Origin: Helianthus annuus
Lineage: Eukaryota; Streptophyta; Magnoliopsida; Asterales; Asteraceae
NCBI RefSeq assembly: GCF_002127325.2
Contig: NC_035440.2
Span: forward strand, 72,973,819-73,037,818
Direction of reading: 5' to 3'
DNA: 64,000 nt
In this document: positions 22,822 through 34,185 of the stretch, one piece after another
How positions within the stretch are numbered: position 1 is the first letter of the stretch
How the letters are laid out: every line of letters starts with the position of its first letter
Translations under genes and position numbers: made by a program
Notes under the pieces: model-generated
Database searches by the model: none
Told to the model about the DNA's origin: nothing
Seen by the model: only the letters and a program-made list of their open reading frames with translations

Positions 22822-22875
22822 TGTCACACCCTGGCTTTGCGGAAGCGTGGTTAATTTGGTGTGACTTCTTAATAC
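22822..22875 (-). repeat. Gyp-3 3' LTR, piece 3 (terminal 54 bp)
   Basis: Matches 57309-57362 (TGTCACACCCTGGCTTTGCG...). It ends with AATAC (22871-22875), the target duplicated by Gyp-4. Confidence 0.9.
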
Positions 22876-24018
22876 TGTCACACCCCCAAAATCCACCCGC
22901 GGATAACACCCGCTTCGGGGGCGTGACTGACCAGGATCCAGCCACCAATTATACTAAGCATTGGTTAATATTAAAGTAATACTTGCTAACCATAAAAATT
23001 AGCAAATATCAAGTTCAGAGTTAAAGGTTTTAAAGTTTAAACAGTAACAAGTAGCGGAAGCATAATTAAATAGTTTTTAAACAGTGTTCATAAGGTAAGC
23101 ATAATAAATGCCCAACACACGGGCAGACGACCACTACACATCCCAAGTAGCTGCTCCAGTCACTGGCCACCTGCAAAGCATGCAGTAAAGGGGTCAACAA
23201 TAATGCTGAGTGAGTTCACTAGTTGTCCAGTTTTAAATTCCAAAAACTCGTTTCGCCAGTTAATTTATCCGTTTATACATGCCATGGGGAGCTACCCCAA
23301 AAGTTAGCGACTAAACTGTTTTTCCAATACCGAACACTAGGTAACCGAATGCGTTTCCGCAGGATGCCCCGATGTCAATGTTCTATCATCATTGACGGAT
23401 GCCTGAGTACATTAGTTCACGACCGATCCCATACCATGGCACGGTGTGAGGCTGGTAAAACCTAAATAGCGCTATCAACTAATAACCCGTTCGCCTGGCA
23501 CCGGCGACTAATCGGTATTATGTAGTAGGGACTTGAGTGATAGAGTTGCGTTTAGTGCCGTTAGTTGCAATCCGTATAAACAGTAATTAACTAAAAAGGT
23601 TTCCCAATACAAGGGAAGATAAAGTAAGTTTGTTTCCCAATAACTAGGGAAGGAGTGTAGACGGTATCCCCTTTACAAGGGGATAGGGTTGTTTCAGTCT
23701 CGTGTCCCAAACCACCGGGACGCATGCTTTTAAGTTGTGAACTCACCTTGGGTTGCTCGGTATGATACGTTACTTGGTTAAGTATGTTGGTCCCCACGTC
23801 CTAGCATGGTTACCAAGTATGGGTCAAGTCGGGTACAAGTAAACACGTATAGCATGTACGTATACAAACAGTAACAGGCAGAAATACATACAGCAACATA
23901 TATACAGTAGCAGATCAGAATGAAGTCCAGTCAATAGGAGGCCCAACAGTTGAAGCCCAAAACAACAAGACAAACAGTCAAGCCCAAAACACAGAACAGC
24001 CTAGTCGAAACTAAGGTG

Positions 24019-24228
24019 GTTGCGACTCGCAACCGAGGTTGCGACTCGCAACTGCGGTCTCGGTCCGTCACGTTTTGGTTACGACTCGTAACCGGAGATT
24101 GCGACTTAGCAGGTGTGGTTGCGACTCGCAACCAGGCTTGATGCGTGCTGATTACGACTCGCAACTGGGAGGTTCCGGCTGGTTATGTGTGGTTTCGAGT
24201 AGCAACCAATGGTTGCGACTCGCAACCG
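24019..24228. repeat. Hairpin array GGTTGCGACTCGCAACC (3' LTR copy)
   Basis: Six or seven copies of the inverted repeat GGTTGCGACTCGCAACC and variants lie at 24019, 24038, 24077, 24117, 24149, 24191 and 24212. Some carry paired changes that keep the stem (GGTTACGACTCGTAACC at 24077). The array is about 800-1000 nt downstream of the TATA box, so it would be transcribed. Confidence 0.9.
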
Positions 24229-25010
24229 TGATAACGTGCATGGCAATCCCTTCTAGAACCTGCAGTGTACGACCCAATGGAATTGCTATTTCATGTAAAT
24301 ATTGTACTATGCCACTAAACATGTTTCTTGGTCGGTTTTGTGCACATTTTAGATCAAAATCAGCAGATTCAAAACATTTTAGCAACATTCAAGCTGTTCA
24401 TCATATATTCATCAATCATATTCAAATTTCATTCACAAACAACCCAAAATCCTGTTTAAAACTCCTACCTATTTTCCGGACAAAATCATAAACAAGATTA
24501 ACCCAAACATGCATTTTAATAGCCACAAACATGGACATTAACTAACAATCAAGCCTAAATCCTTGAACATCATCGGATAGTAAAACCCATCAACTTAACA
24601 ATATAAAACTTTTAACCAAAACCGTAACAATCCACAAACCGGATATCATAAGCATTCACAACAAACATCATCAAGTAGTCACCTTCCTTAGCATATTTAT
24701 GAACACACAAGCCTAATATTCATACTAAAACCTCTAATCACATCAACAAGCATAAAACCATAGCAACCATCAACAATCATGAACATAAAAACACTAACCG
24801 GTTACTCGGGGTTGAGAGAAAAGGGGTGTTCGGGTGGTCTCTTGGTTCGGCCGATCCTCCTTGTTAATAGCTCACTTGATCCGAGAGATATGAAGGAATG
24901 GGGAGATGATTTTGGTTGCTAGAAACTTAGGGTTTTAGGGTTTAGTGAAGAAGATGAGAGGAGAGTGTGAGAAGAGAGTGTGTAAAATGATTAAGGGAGG
25001 TGGGGTTGGG

Positions 25011-25019
25011 TTTATATAG
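25011..25019 (-). promoter_or_regulatory. TATA box of Gyp-4 3' LTR
   Basis: The minus strand reads CTATATAAA, about 280 bp into the LTR. The same word is at 32442-32450 in the 5' LTR, where it would drive the element. Confidence 0.6.
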
Positions 25020-25294
25020 TGCACCGAGTTGGGCTAGGGGTTTCCGGGTTGGGTTTCTCGGCTACACGGCCTTAACCGGCCCAAGTGCTTCACTGTTCAC
25101 TCGAGACCGTGGTCTCGAGTCGGGTCTCGGGTTTGGTTCACATATATATAACACTTATATATATATACATACACATAAGTAAATCGGCACATAACACATA
25201 ATAACAAATAGTTTTTCATACATTTTTACTGTTAGTCGATTACGTACACGTTCGTTACATCGAAAGGTTATCCGGAAAGATCCGAGGTGTCACA

Positions 25295-25400
25295 TTATCC
25301 CCAAGTTTTAGGAACTTTCGTCCCGAAAGTTAAGGCAGCCACTGTCAAGCTAGTGTAAGTGAAAGCGTTTCAACGGGGTGTCACATCATCCCCCCGTTAG
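25295..25400 (-). other. Gyp-4 polypurine tract and duplicated junction signal
   Basis: On the minus strand AACTTGGGGATAA adjoins the LTR start at 25294. About 91 bases upstream a second, stronger-looking copy, ACGGGGGGATGA followed by TGTGACACC, mimics a tract plus LTR start. Each is preceded by a hairpin of the TTTCGGGACGAAA type. Gyp-2 has the same arrangement. Confidence 0.65.
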
Positions 25401-25433
25401 TTTGGAATTTCGTCCCGAAATTCGTTCGTAGCT

Positions 25434-28400
25434 TCAGTGCTGGGGGTTTTCATTAGGGAACAACTGGGGATACTTGTGCTTCATCTCGTCTTCCCGCTCC
25501 CAGGTATACTCTGGGCCACGTCGCGAGTTCCAACGAACTCGTACAAGAGGTATCTGGCTACGTTTGAGGATTTTGATCTCTCGATCAGTGATCTCAATCG
25601 GTTCCTCAGTAAAGTGTAGCTGTTCGTCAATCGTCAGTTCCTTAAAAGGAATCACAAGTGTTTCATCCGACAAACACTTCTTCAGGTTGGATACGTGGAA
25701 AACGTTATGTACCGCACTCAGTTCTTCAGGCAGGTTCAATCTATAAGCAACCTTACCGATCTTCTCGGTAATTTCGAATGGTCCGATATATCGCGGATTA
25801 AGCTTGCCTCGTTTACCAAAGCGAACCACACCCTTCCAGGGTGAGACTTTAAGTAGAACCCGGTCACCGACCTGGAATTCCAATGGTTTCCTACGCTTAT
25901 CAGCGTAGCTCTTCTGACGGTCACGAGCTGCCGCCATGCGTTGTCTGATCTGGGCAATCTTTTCCGTTGTATCTACCACCATCTCTGGGCCCGTGATTTG
26001 ACTATCACCGATTTCCGCCCAGCAGAGAGGTGACCGGCATTTACGACCGTACAATGCCTCAAAAGGTGCTGCCTGAATACTAGTGTGGTAGCTGTTGTTG
26101 TAAGAGAACTCTACTAACGGTAGATGCTTCTCCCAGTTCTTGCCAAAGTCGATCACACACGCTCTAAGCATGTCTTCTAGAGTTTGGATGGTACGTTCGG
26201 ACTGTCCATCCGTTTGTGGGTGATAAGCAGTGCTCATATCCAAACGTGAGCCAAAGCATTTGTGCATAGCTTGCCACAGTTCCGAAGTAAATCGAGCGTC
26301 TCGGTCGGAAATAATTGAGGTTGGCACTCCGTGCCTCGAAACTACTTCCTTTAAGTAAATCTCTGCCAAGGTAGAAAACTTGTCTGTTTCCTTAATAGCC
26401 AGGAAGTGCGCGGACTTGGTCAATCGATCTACGATTACCCAAATAGCATCATTTCCGCGTTGAGATCTAGGTAGCCCTGTAACAAAATCCATGGAAATTT
26501 GCTCCCATTTCCATTTCGGGATTTCTGGTTGTTGGAGTAGACCTGCTGGCTTCTGGTATTCTGTCTTGACTCTTGCGCAAGTCAAACATTTGCTGACGTA
26601 TGTTGCTATGTGGGCCTTCATACCAGGCCACCAATACGTAGTCTTCAAGTCGTGGTACATCTTGTCCGAACCAGGATGTACTGAGTAGCGGGACTTGTGG
26701 GCTTCGTCCATCACGAGTTCGCGTAAATCTCCAAAGAGTGGAACCCAGATACGCCCTGTCACATAGTAAGCACCATCTTCTTTCTGTTCCATTTGCTGTC
26801 TCGATCCACGCAGAGACTCAGCCCTAATGTTTTCCGGCTTCAATGCTTCAACTTGGGCATTTCGAATCTGGGTAGGGAGGTTAGACTGGATGGTAAGTTG
26901 CAGTGCTCGCACGCGCTTTGGTACGGTGTCCTTTCGACTGAGGGCGTCTGCCACGACATTGGCTTTGCCCGGATGGTATTTGATGGCGCATTCATAGTCG
27001 TTCAAGAGTTCGACCCATCGACGTTGTCTCATGTTCAATTCCTTTTGCCTAAAGATATGCTCGAGACTCCTGTGATCGGTGTAAATAGTGCACTTGGTAC
27101 CGTACAGGTAGTGTCTCCATATCTTAAGAGCAAAAACCACTGCTCCCAGTTCCAAGTCATGCGTCGTGTAGTTCTTTTCATGCGTTTTGAGTTGTCGAGA
27201 GGCGTAGGCAATAACTTTCTCGCGTTGCATTAACACGCAACCGAGCCCATGAATAGACGCATCGCAGTAAACCACAAAGTCGTCAGTGCCGTCAGGCAAC
27301 GAGAGAATAGGAGCGCTACAGAGGTTATCCTTAAGTTTCTGAAAAGCAGATTCCTGCGCTGCATTCCACTCGTAGGCGACGCCTTTCTGAGTGAGTGTTG
27401 TGAGAGGTTGTGCAATCTTTGAGAATCCCTGAATGAATCTGCGGTAGTAGCCCGCCAAACCCAAGAATTGGCGAACTTCAGTGGGAGTCTTAGGCGTAGG
27501 CCAGTTCTTTATCGATTCGATCTTAGCTGGGTCGACATGAATTCCGTTCTTATTAACTACATGGCCGAGGAAATGGACTTCTCGAAGCCAGAAGTCACAT
27601 TTAGAGAATTTGGCGTACAGTTGCTCGTTGCGAAGGAGTTCGAGGATAAGGCGTAGGTGTTGTTCATGCTCTTCTTGACTTTTCGAATAAATCAGGATGT
27701 CGTCGATGAACACAATCACAAATTTGTCGAGGTAAGGCTTACATACGCGGTTCATAAGATCCATGAACACTGCAGGTGCGTTAGTCATTCCAAAAGGCAT
27801 GACGAGGAACTCGTAATGACCATAACGAGTCCTGAATGCAGTCTTGGAGATGTCTTCGTTACGAACTCTCAGCTGATGATAGCCTGATCGCAGGTCAATC
27901 TTTGAATAGTAGCTCGATCCTTGCAACTGATCGAATAGGTCGTCGATGCGCGGGAGGGGGTAACGATTCTTGATGGTAACCTTGTTCAGCTCACGATAGT
28001 CGATGCACATTCGGAATGTGCCATCCTTCTTCTTGACAAAGAGCACTGGGGCTCCCCAGGGTGAGGAACTAGGACGGATAAATCCTTTATCCAAAAGTTC
28101 TTGTAGTTGCGTAGAGAGTTCCTTCAGTTCTGCAGGAGCTAAACGGTACGGTGCACGAGCTATGGGTGCTGCTCCAGGAGCTAGCTCGATTTGGAATTCG
28201 ACCTGACGGTGGGGTGGGAGTCCAGGTAGTTCCTCAGGAAATACTTCGGGATAGTCGCGTACTACAGGAAAATCTTCAATCCTCTTTTCCTTATCGTGGG
28301 CGTTGGTGACAAGTGCTAAGATAGCGGTGTGCCCTTTCTGCAAACACTTCTGGGCCTTTAGAAGCGAGATAATGCCTGTGACTTCTCCACCTTTGTTGCC

Positions 28401-30011
28401 TTGGACGATGAGGGGTTGACCAGAACGACGAGGTATACGGACTGCTTTCTCCTGACAGAGAATCTCAGCGCGGTGTTTGGATAACCAATCCATACCAATG
28501 ACGACGTCGAAGCTTCCGAGTTTAACAGGGAAAAGATCGATACTAAACGTATGGCCAGACAATTCTAGGGTGCAGTCGTGGATCACATGCGTGGCCTCGA
28601 TGTTCTTACCATTAGCTATCTCGACGGTATGCTTAGAACTTAATAATGCAGGCGAGTGCTTAAGTTTCTTACTAATGCGAAGGGATACATAACTGGCATC
28701 GGCACCGGAATCAAATAACACAGAAACATAACGATCATCAAGTAGGAACTTACCCGCCACGACGTTGGGATCGTTCCTTGCTTCGCCAGCTCCAATCACG
28801 AAAGCTCTGCCCCTTGCATTTCCAGCATTGTTGTTCTGCTCATAGTTCCCAGCTCCCTGGTTGTTGTTGCGATTCTGATTCAGTTCAGGGCAATCCTTTC
28901 GCATGTGCCCTGTTGCCCCACATTTAAAACAAGCTCTGTTGTTTCCCTGCTGCTGTTGCTGTTGAGGTTGTTGCTGATTCTGCCTTGCTGGGAACTGACT
29001 TCTGCAATCCTTGGCTTCGTGCCCTATCTTGTGGCATCGCTGACACTGACCCTTGTTACATGCCCCATTGTGGTGCCTGTTACACTTGTTGCACTTAGGG
29101 TAGTTTCCCCGGTAGCCACCCTGTTGCTGAGTGCCTTTGCTGTTGTCAGTTTTCCTTTGCTGAGCTGGGGCTTGAGTAGGGTTAGCATCCTTACCCTGAT
29201 TTCCATCCCACTTTCGTTTGCCATCACTAGAACTTCCTTCCGCAGCACTGATCCTTTTGGGCAACCTGCCCTCTTCCACAGCCTGATCGGTGAGTTTGTG
29301 AGCAAGTCGAACGATCGGCTGAATGGTAGTGTGGTTGGCTGAAGTTACATGGCTTCGGATTTCTGGAGCCAGACCCTTGATGTACAGTTCGATCCTTCGG
29401 TACATGGGTCGAGACATGTTTGGACAAAGAGCAGCATAGTCGTTGGACAGCTTGGTGTAGGTCTCAATCTCTGACCCAACCATCTTGAGTTCATAGTACT
29501 CATTTTCCAGCTTGTGGATGTCATCCCTGTGACAGTACTCTTCCTTGATCATAACCTTGAAATCTTCCCACGCAGTAGCGTTTGCAGTCTCCAAGCCAAG
29601 CATTTGAATTTGCGCCTTCCACCATGAAAGTGCGCTTCCCTCTAGAGTACCAGTAGCAAACTTCACCCAATTAGCAGGGGGACACTCGCAGACAGCGAAA
29701 ACAGCTTCGACCTTCTCAATCCAGTGCAGAAGGCCTATGGCACCCTCCGTGCCATTGAAAGGAAGAGGCTTGCAATCCATAAAGGTCTTGAAGGTACAAA
29801 CACGCGGTTGCACAGGTGCAGGCTGACCTGTTGTGAGGAGTGAAGCGAAATAGGTTTAGAGGCGAAAAGACGTTGTGGCGGTAGGATCTAAACATCCTAA
29901 AACAACGAGTTTACCTATAGGGTGAGCTGCGAAAGCTGCAGCCACAGTGTTGAGCAGGCTAGTGAACTGAGCCGGGGTCATGTTGACGTTTCCTCGTCCG
30001 CGTCCACTCAT
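25434..30011 (-). CDS. Gyp-4 gag-pol polyprotein (two exons, about 1496 aa)
   Basis: One frame for Gag, AP, RT, RNase H and IN. ATG at 30011 (MSGRGRG) opens a 97-nt exon; an 87-bp intron (29914-29828) separates it from the main exon, and the total of 4491 nt is an exact codon multiple. Approximate residues: capsid-like gag 70-200; zinc knuckles [14 protein letters not shown] 294-307 and [14 protein letters not shown] 332-345, with a Gln-rich linker between; protease DSGA 405-408; RT with FIDD 739-742; RNase H near 880-1000; IN zinc region near 1083-1116; catalytic D1146, D1207, E1243 (35 residues between the last two); GPF near 1382; chromodomain-like [14 protein letters not shown] near 1463-1476. 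No stop or frameshift is seen. There is no env-like ORF. Confidence 0.95.
29828..29914 (-). other. Predicted gag intron of Gyp-4 (87 bp, GT-AG)
   Basis: Exon 1 ends CCTATAG; the intron runs from GTAAAC to CAACAG; exon 2 begins GTCAGCCTGC. Phase 1 splits a Gly codon. Without splicing the first-exon frame meets a TAA within the intron. The site is equivalent to those in Gyp-2 and Gyp-3. Confidence 0.75.
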
Positions 30012-30290
30012 TGTCTTCATAACCAGAAAACATAGTATGAGTGTGATGTCGCAACATAGCGAGAATAAGATAGAAGAGAGAAGGTGTATCTATCTATTCA
30101 GGCAAACTAGTACGTATAGCAAAACGGAAAGCATAAGACAATCAAGCTAGTAACTATGGGTCCGAGCTATGAGGTCAGATAAGTCGAGCCTTGTACTTGG
30201 AGTGTAGTGTCGTCACGAGTCACGGGTTATAGTCTGGTTTTTCTCAAAAAGATTTTTCCCCTTTTTAAAACCAAGTTCACTATAACCAAT

Positions 30291-30303
30291 GGCTCTGATA
30301 CCA
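30291..30303 (-). other. Gyp-4 primer binding site (initiator tRNA-Met)
   Basis: The minus strand reads TGGTATCAGAGCC, three bases inside the 5' LTR. The leader from here to the gag ATG is only about 280 bp and holds no ORF. Confidence 0.9.
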
Positions 30304-30306
30304 ATC

Positions 30307-32725
30307 TGTCACACCCCCAAAATCCACCCGCGGATAACACCCGCTTCGGGGGCGTGACTGACCAGGATCCAGCCACCAATTATACTAAGCATTGGTTAAT
30401 ATTAAAGTAATACTTGCTAACCATAAAAATTAGCAAATATCAAGTTCAGAGTTAAAGGTTTTAAAGTTTAAACAGTAACAAGTAGCGGAAGCATAATTAA
30501 ATAGTTTTTAAACAGTGTTCATAAGGTAAGCATAATAAATGCCCAACACACGGGCAGACGACCACTACACATCCCAAGTAGCTGCTCCAGTCACTGGCCA
30601 CCTGCAAAGCATGCAGTAAAGGGGTCAACAATAATGCTGAGTGAGTTCACTAGTTGTCCAGTTTTAAATTCCAAAAACTCGTTTCGCCAGTTAATTTATC
30701 CGTTTATACATGCCATGGGGAGCTACCCCAAAAGTTAGCGACTAAACTGTTTTTCCAATACCGAACACTAGGTAACCGAATGCGTTTCCGCAGGATGCCC
30801 CGATGTCAATGTTCTATCATCATTGACGGATGCCTGAGTACATTAGTTCACGACCGATCCCATACCATGGCACGGTGTGAGGCTGGTAAAACCTAAATAG
30901 CGCTATCAACTAATAACCCGTTCGCCTGGCACCGGCGACTAATCGGTATTATGTAGTAGGGACTTGAGTGATAGAGTTGCGTTTAGTGCCGTTAGTTGCA
31001 ATCCGTATAAACAGTAATTAACTAAAAAGGTTTCCCAATACAAGGGAAGATAAAGTAAGTTTGTTTCCCAATAACTAGGGAAGGAGTGTAGACGGTATCC
31101 CCTTTACAAGGGGATAGGGTTGTTTCAGTCTCGTGTCCCAAACCACCGGGACGCATGCTTTTAAGTTGTGAACTCACCTTGGGTTGCTCGGTATGATACG
31201 TTACTTGGTTAAGTATGTTGGTCCCCACGTCCTAGCATGGTTACCAAGTATGGGTCAAGTCGGGTACAAGTAAACACGTATAGCATGTACGTATACAAAC
31301 AGTAACAGGCAGAAATACATACAGCAACATATATACAGTAGCAGATCAGAATGAAGTCCAGTCAATAGGAGGCCCAACAGTTGAAGCCCAAAACAACAAG
31401 ACAAACAGTCAAGCCCAAAACACAGAACAGCCTAGTCGAAACTAAGGTGGTTGCGACTCGCAACCGAGGTTGCGACTCGCAACTGCGGTCTCGGTCCGTC
31501 ACGTTTTGGTTACGACTCGTAACCGGAGATTGCGACTTAGCAGGTGTGGTTGCGACTCGCAACCAGGCTTGATGCGTGCTGATTACGACTCGCAACTGGG
31601 AGGTTCCGGCTGGTTATGTGTGGTTTCGAGTAGCAACCAATGGTTGCGACTCGCAACCGTGATAACGTGCATGGCAATCCCTTCTAGAACCTGCAGTGTA
31701 CGACCCAATGGAATTGCTATTTCATGTAAATATTGTACTATGCCACTAAACATGTTTCTTGGTCGGTTTTGTGCACATTTTAGATCAAAATCAGCAGATT
31801 CAAAACATTTTAGCAACATTCAAGCTGTTCATCATATATTCATCAATCATATTCAAATTTCATTCACAAACAACCCAAAATCCTGTTTAAAACTCCTACC
31901 TATTTTCCGGACAAAATCATAAACAAGATTAACCCAAACATGCATTTTAATAGCCACAAACATGGACATTAACTAACAATCAAGCCTAAATCCTTGAACA
32001 TCATCGGATAGTAAAACCCATCAACTTAACAATATAAAACTTTTAACCAAAACCGTAACAATCCACAAACCGGATATCATAAGCATTCACAACAAACATC
32101 ATCAAGTAGTCACCTTCCTTAGCATATTTATGAACACACAAGCCTAATATTCATACTAAAACCTCTAATCACATCAACAAGCATAAAACCATAGCAACCA
32201 TCAACAATCATGAACATAAAAACACTAACCGGTTACTCGGGGTTGAGAGAAAAGGGGTGTTCGGGTGGTCTCTTGGTTCGGCCGATCCTCCTTGTTAATA
32301 GCTCACTTGATCCGAGAGATATGAAGGAATGGGGAGATGATTTTGGTTGCTAGAAACTTAGGGTTTTAGGGTTTAGTGAAGAAGATGAGAGGAGAGTGTG
32401 AGAAGAGAGTGTGTAAAATGATTAAGGGAGGTGGGGTTGGGTTTATATAGTGCACCGAGTTGGGCTAGGGGTTTCCGGGTTGGGTTTCTCGGCTACACGG
32501 CCTTAACCGGCCCAAGTGCTTCACTGTTCACTCGAGACCGTGGTCTCGAGTCGGGTCTCGGGTTTGGTTCACATATATATAACACTTATATATATATACA
32601 TACACATAAGTAAATCGGCACATAACACATAATAACAAATAGTTTTTCATACATTTTTACTGTTAGTCGATTACGTACACGTTCGTTACATCGAAAGGTT
32701 ATCCGGAAAGATCCGAGGTGTCACA
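30307..32725 (-). repeat. Gyp-4 5' LTR (2419 bp)
   Basis: Same length and apparently same sequence as 22876-25294. The hairpin array is at 31450-31659 and the TATA box at 32442-32450. The AATAC duplication follows at 32726-32730. Confidence 0.95.
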
Positions 32726-32730
32726 AATAC

Positions 32731-33227
32731 CATAGCTTAATCATAACCATGCTATATGAATTTAAAATATACAAGATCATCGATTAAAATAAAAATACCA
32801 TAACGTTGTCTTAACGGGTTAACACCCTATCAACCATAAACTTGACCAAACATTACAAACACCAAACATAACATAAACATGGTTTAAGGACTATGACTTG
32901 TCCAGGAAAGAGTCACACTCCCCAAACCCTGGATGACCTCGGTGACTAATGCAGCGGAAAACATGCCATACCCTGCCAGATCTTTAATTCCCTGAAATAC
33001 ATATAAGTTGAAAAATCAACAATAATGTTGAGCGAGTTCATGTGTAAGTGAGTAAATAAACCTTTGTAGTTATCAAAATCCTGGTATGTAGCAAATAAGG
33101 AAAAAAGAGATCACCAATGGTTTGCAAGGCCATTGATATGTGTGAAATGCAAGTAGGAAGACTCAAACCTAGCGGATTTATGCGTCGGGGACTAAGTCAC
33201 CCCGAGGTCCGTTATGCTGGACCTAGG
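32731..33227 (-). repeat. Gyp-3 3' LTR, piece 2 (497 bp)
   Basis: Continues the Gyp-3 LTR after the Gyp-4 insertion, matching the right LTR from about 57363 to 57857. Several single-base differences are visible. It ends with CTAGG (33223-33227), the Gyp-5 target duplication. Confidence 0.92.
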
Positions 33228-33885
33228 TGTAACACCTCGAATTTTTGTGTCCAATGATGTGTTAACACGTGTCATTTGTTTACACGTGGCATCTATAATA
33301 AATAAAGGACTAATTTTGACAAACCTTGAAAGTATGTAAATTCGAGGGTTATAAATGTCAACAAGGGTAAATATACTGTATAGTATCCCTAAATAATGCT
33401 TAAACCTTCAATCGAATAAATTACAGATCGTACAAAAATAAAACGCGGAAGAAAGTGAGAGATTACAAACTACAGGGGTTAACTGTGTCAACATGTTTAA
33501 TAATACCTCTGAGTGACCCTTTAACGTTCCAAAGACTTTGTAACGGTATTATACCCTCACTAAAATAATATATATGAATTTCGCGGAGTTTCGATATGAA
33601 ACGAGAAAGTTACGATCGAATTCGTAGAAGAAGGGTTAAAAACGTCAACAGTGAAAGTTAAGGCTTTCCAATATAATTAATAAATAAACCGGGGACTTAA
33701 TAATACGGGTAATTAACACGAGGCCCCTATCGGTAAATAACCGAGGGCCAAACCGCAAAGTTACCCCTTCAAAACCGAAAGGTCAGGTAAATCATTACGA
33801 AAGATTTCGTTATTAATGGCCAGATTCTGTAATCATTACAAAAAGATTTAAAAATCCTGAATTCTTAACCTTAGGCGACCCGCGT

Positions 33886-34010
33886 GAAGCTTAAGGATTA
33901 GTTGAGGCGGGCCGCGAGCCTCCTCACTAATTCGCCTGATTTCTTCACCTTTAGGCGACCCGCATTAAAAAGCATGGGAACTCCCATGCGGGCCGCGTAA
34001 AGTGCCCAGA
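33886..34010. repeat. GC-rich hairpin cluster upstream of Gyp-5 promoter
   Basis: In otherwise AT-rich DNA, the words GGCGACCCGC and GCGGGCCGCG each appear twice with inverted-repeat partners, for example GCATGGGAACTCCCATGC and TTGAGG/CCTCAC. The cluster lies 170-290 bp 5' of the TATA box. The second copy is at 44408-44532. Confidence 0.65.
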
Positions 34011-34176
34011 TGCAGAATTGTAGTAACTACTTGGCTTTTGGACCATTTGAACGATCAAACCTTAATCAAAGAGGCATGGGCACCCTACAATTGACCCATA
34101 TCACTCAGGGGACATCTACCCATCATCATGATCAGTAGTAGCATGTTGTGTAATGATTTTAGGCCTTGTTCTTGGC

Positions 34177-34185
34177 TATAAATAG
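34177..34185 (+). promoter_or_regulatory. TATA box of Gyp-5 5' LTR
   Basis: TATAAATAG, with the same word at 44699-44707 in the 3' LTR. It is the best core promoter candidate in the LTR. Confidence 0.65.

Larger units (their letters stand above)
22876..25294 (-). repeat. Gyp-4 3' LTR (2419 bp)
   Basis: On the minus strand it runs from TGTGACACCTCGG to GGGTGTGACA. Offsets of all internal landmarks to the 5' LTR are a constant 7431 bp, with no difference seen. It contains a palindrome array (24019-24228) and a TATA box at 25011-25019. Confidence 0.95.
22876..32725 (-). mobile_element. Gyp-4: apparently intact, very young Ty3/gypsy (Tekay-like) element
   Basis: A 9850-bp minus-strand element with two 2419-bp LTRs (22876-25294 and 30307-32725) that look identical over their length. 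It has a perfect AATAC duplication (22871-22875, 32726-32730), a tRNA-Met primer site (30291-30303), a polypurine tract and one open gag-pol frame interrupted only by a predicted 87-bp intron. Every hallmark needed for autonomous mobility is present. Identical LTRs imply insertion too recent for mutations to accumulate, or gene conversion. Confidence 0.95.

Noticed and set aside
24039..24491. 150-codon ORF in the Gyp-4 LTR, repeated at 31470-31922
   Set aside because: It runs through the hairpin array and Cys/Arg-rich low complexity, and is repeated only because the LTR is repeated. No domain is seen.
26793..29342. Long ORFs antisense to Gyp-4 pol (for example 26793-27233, 28905-29342)
   Set aside because: They are shadows of the gag-pol frame on the opposite strand, with no independent features.
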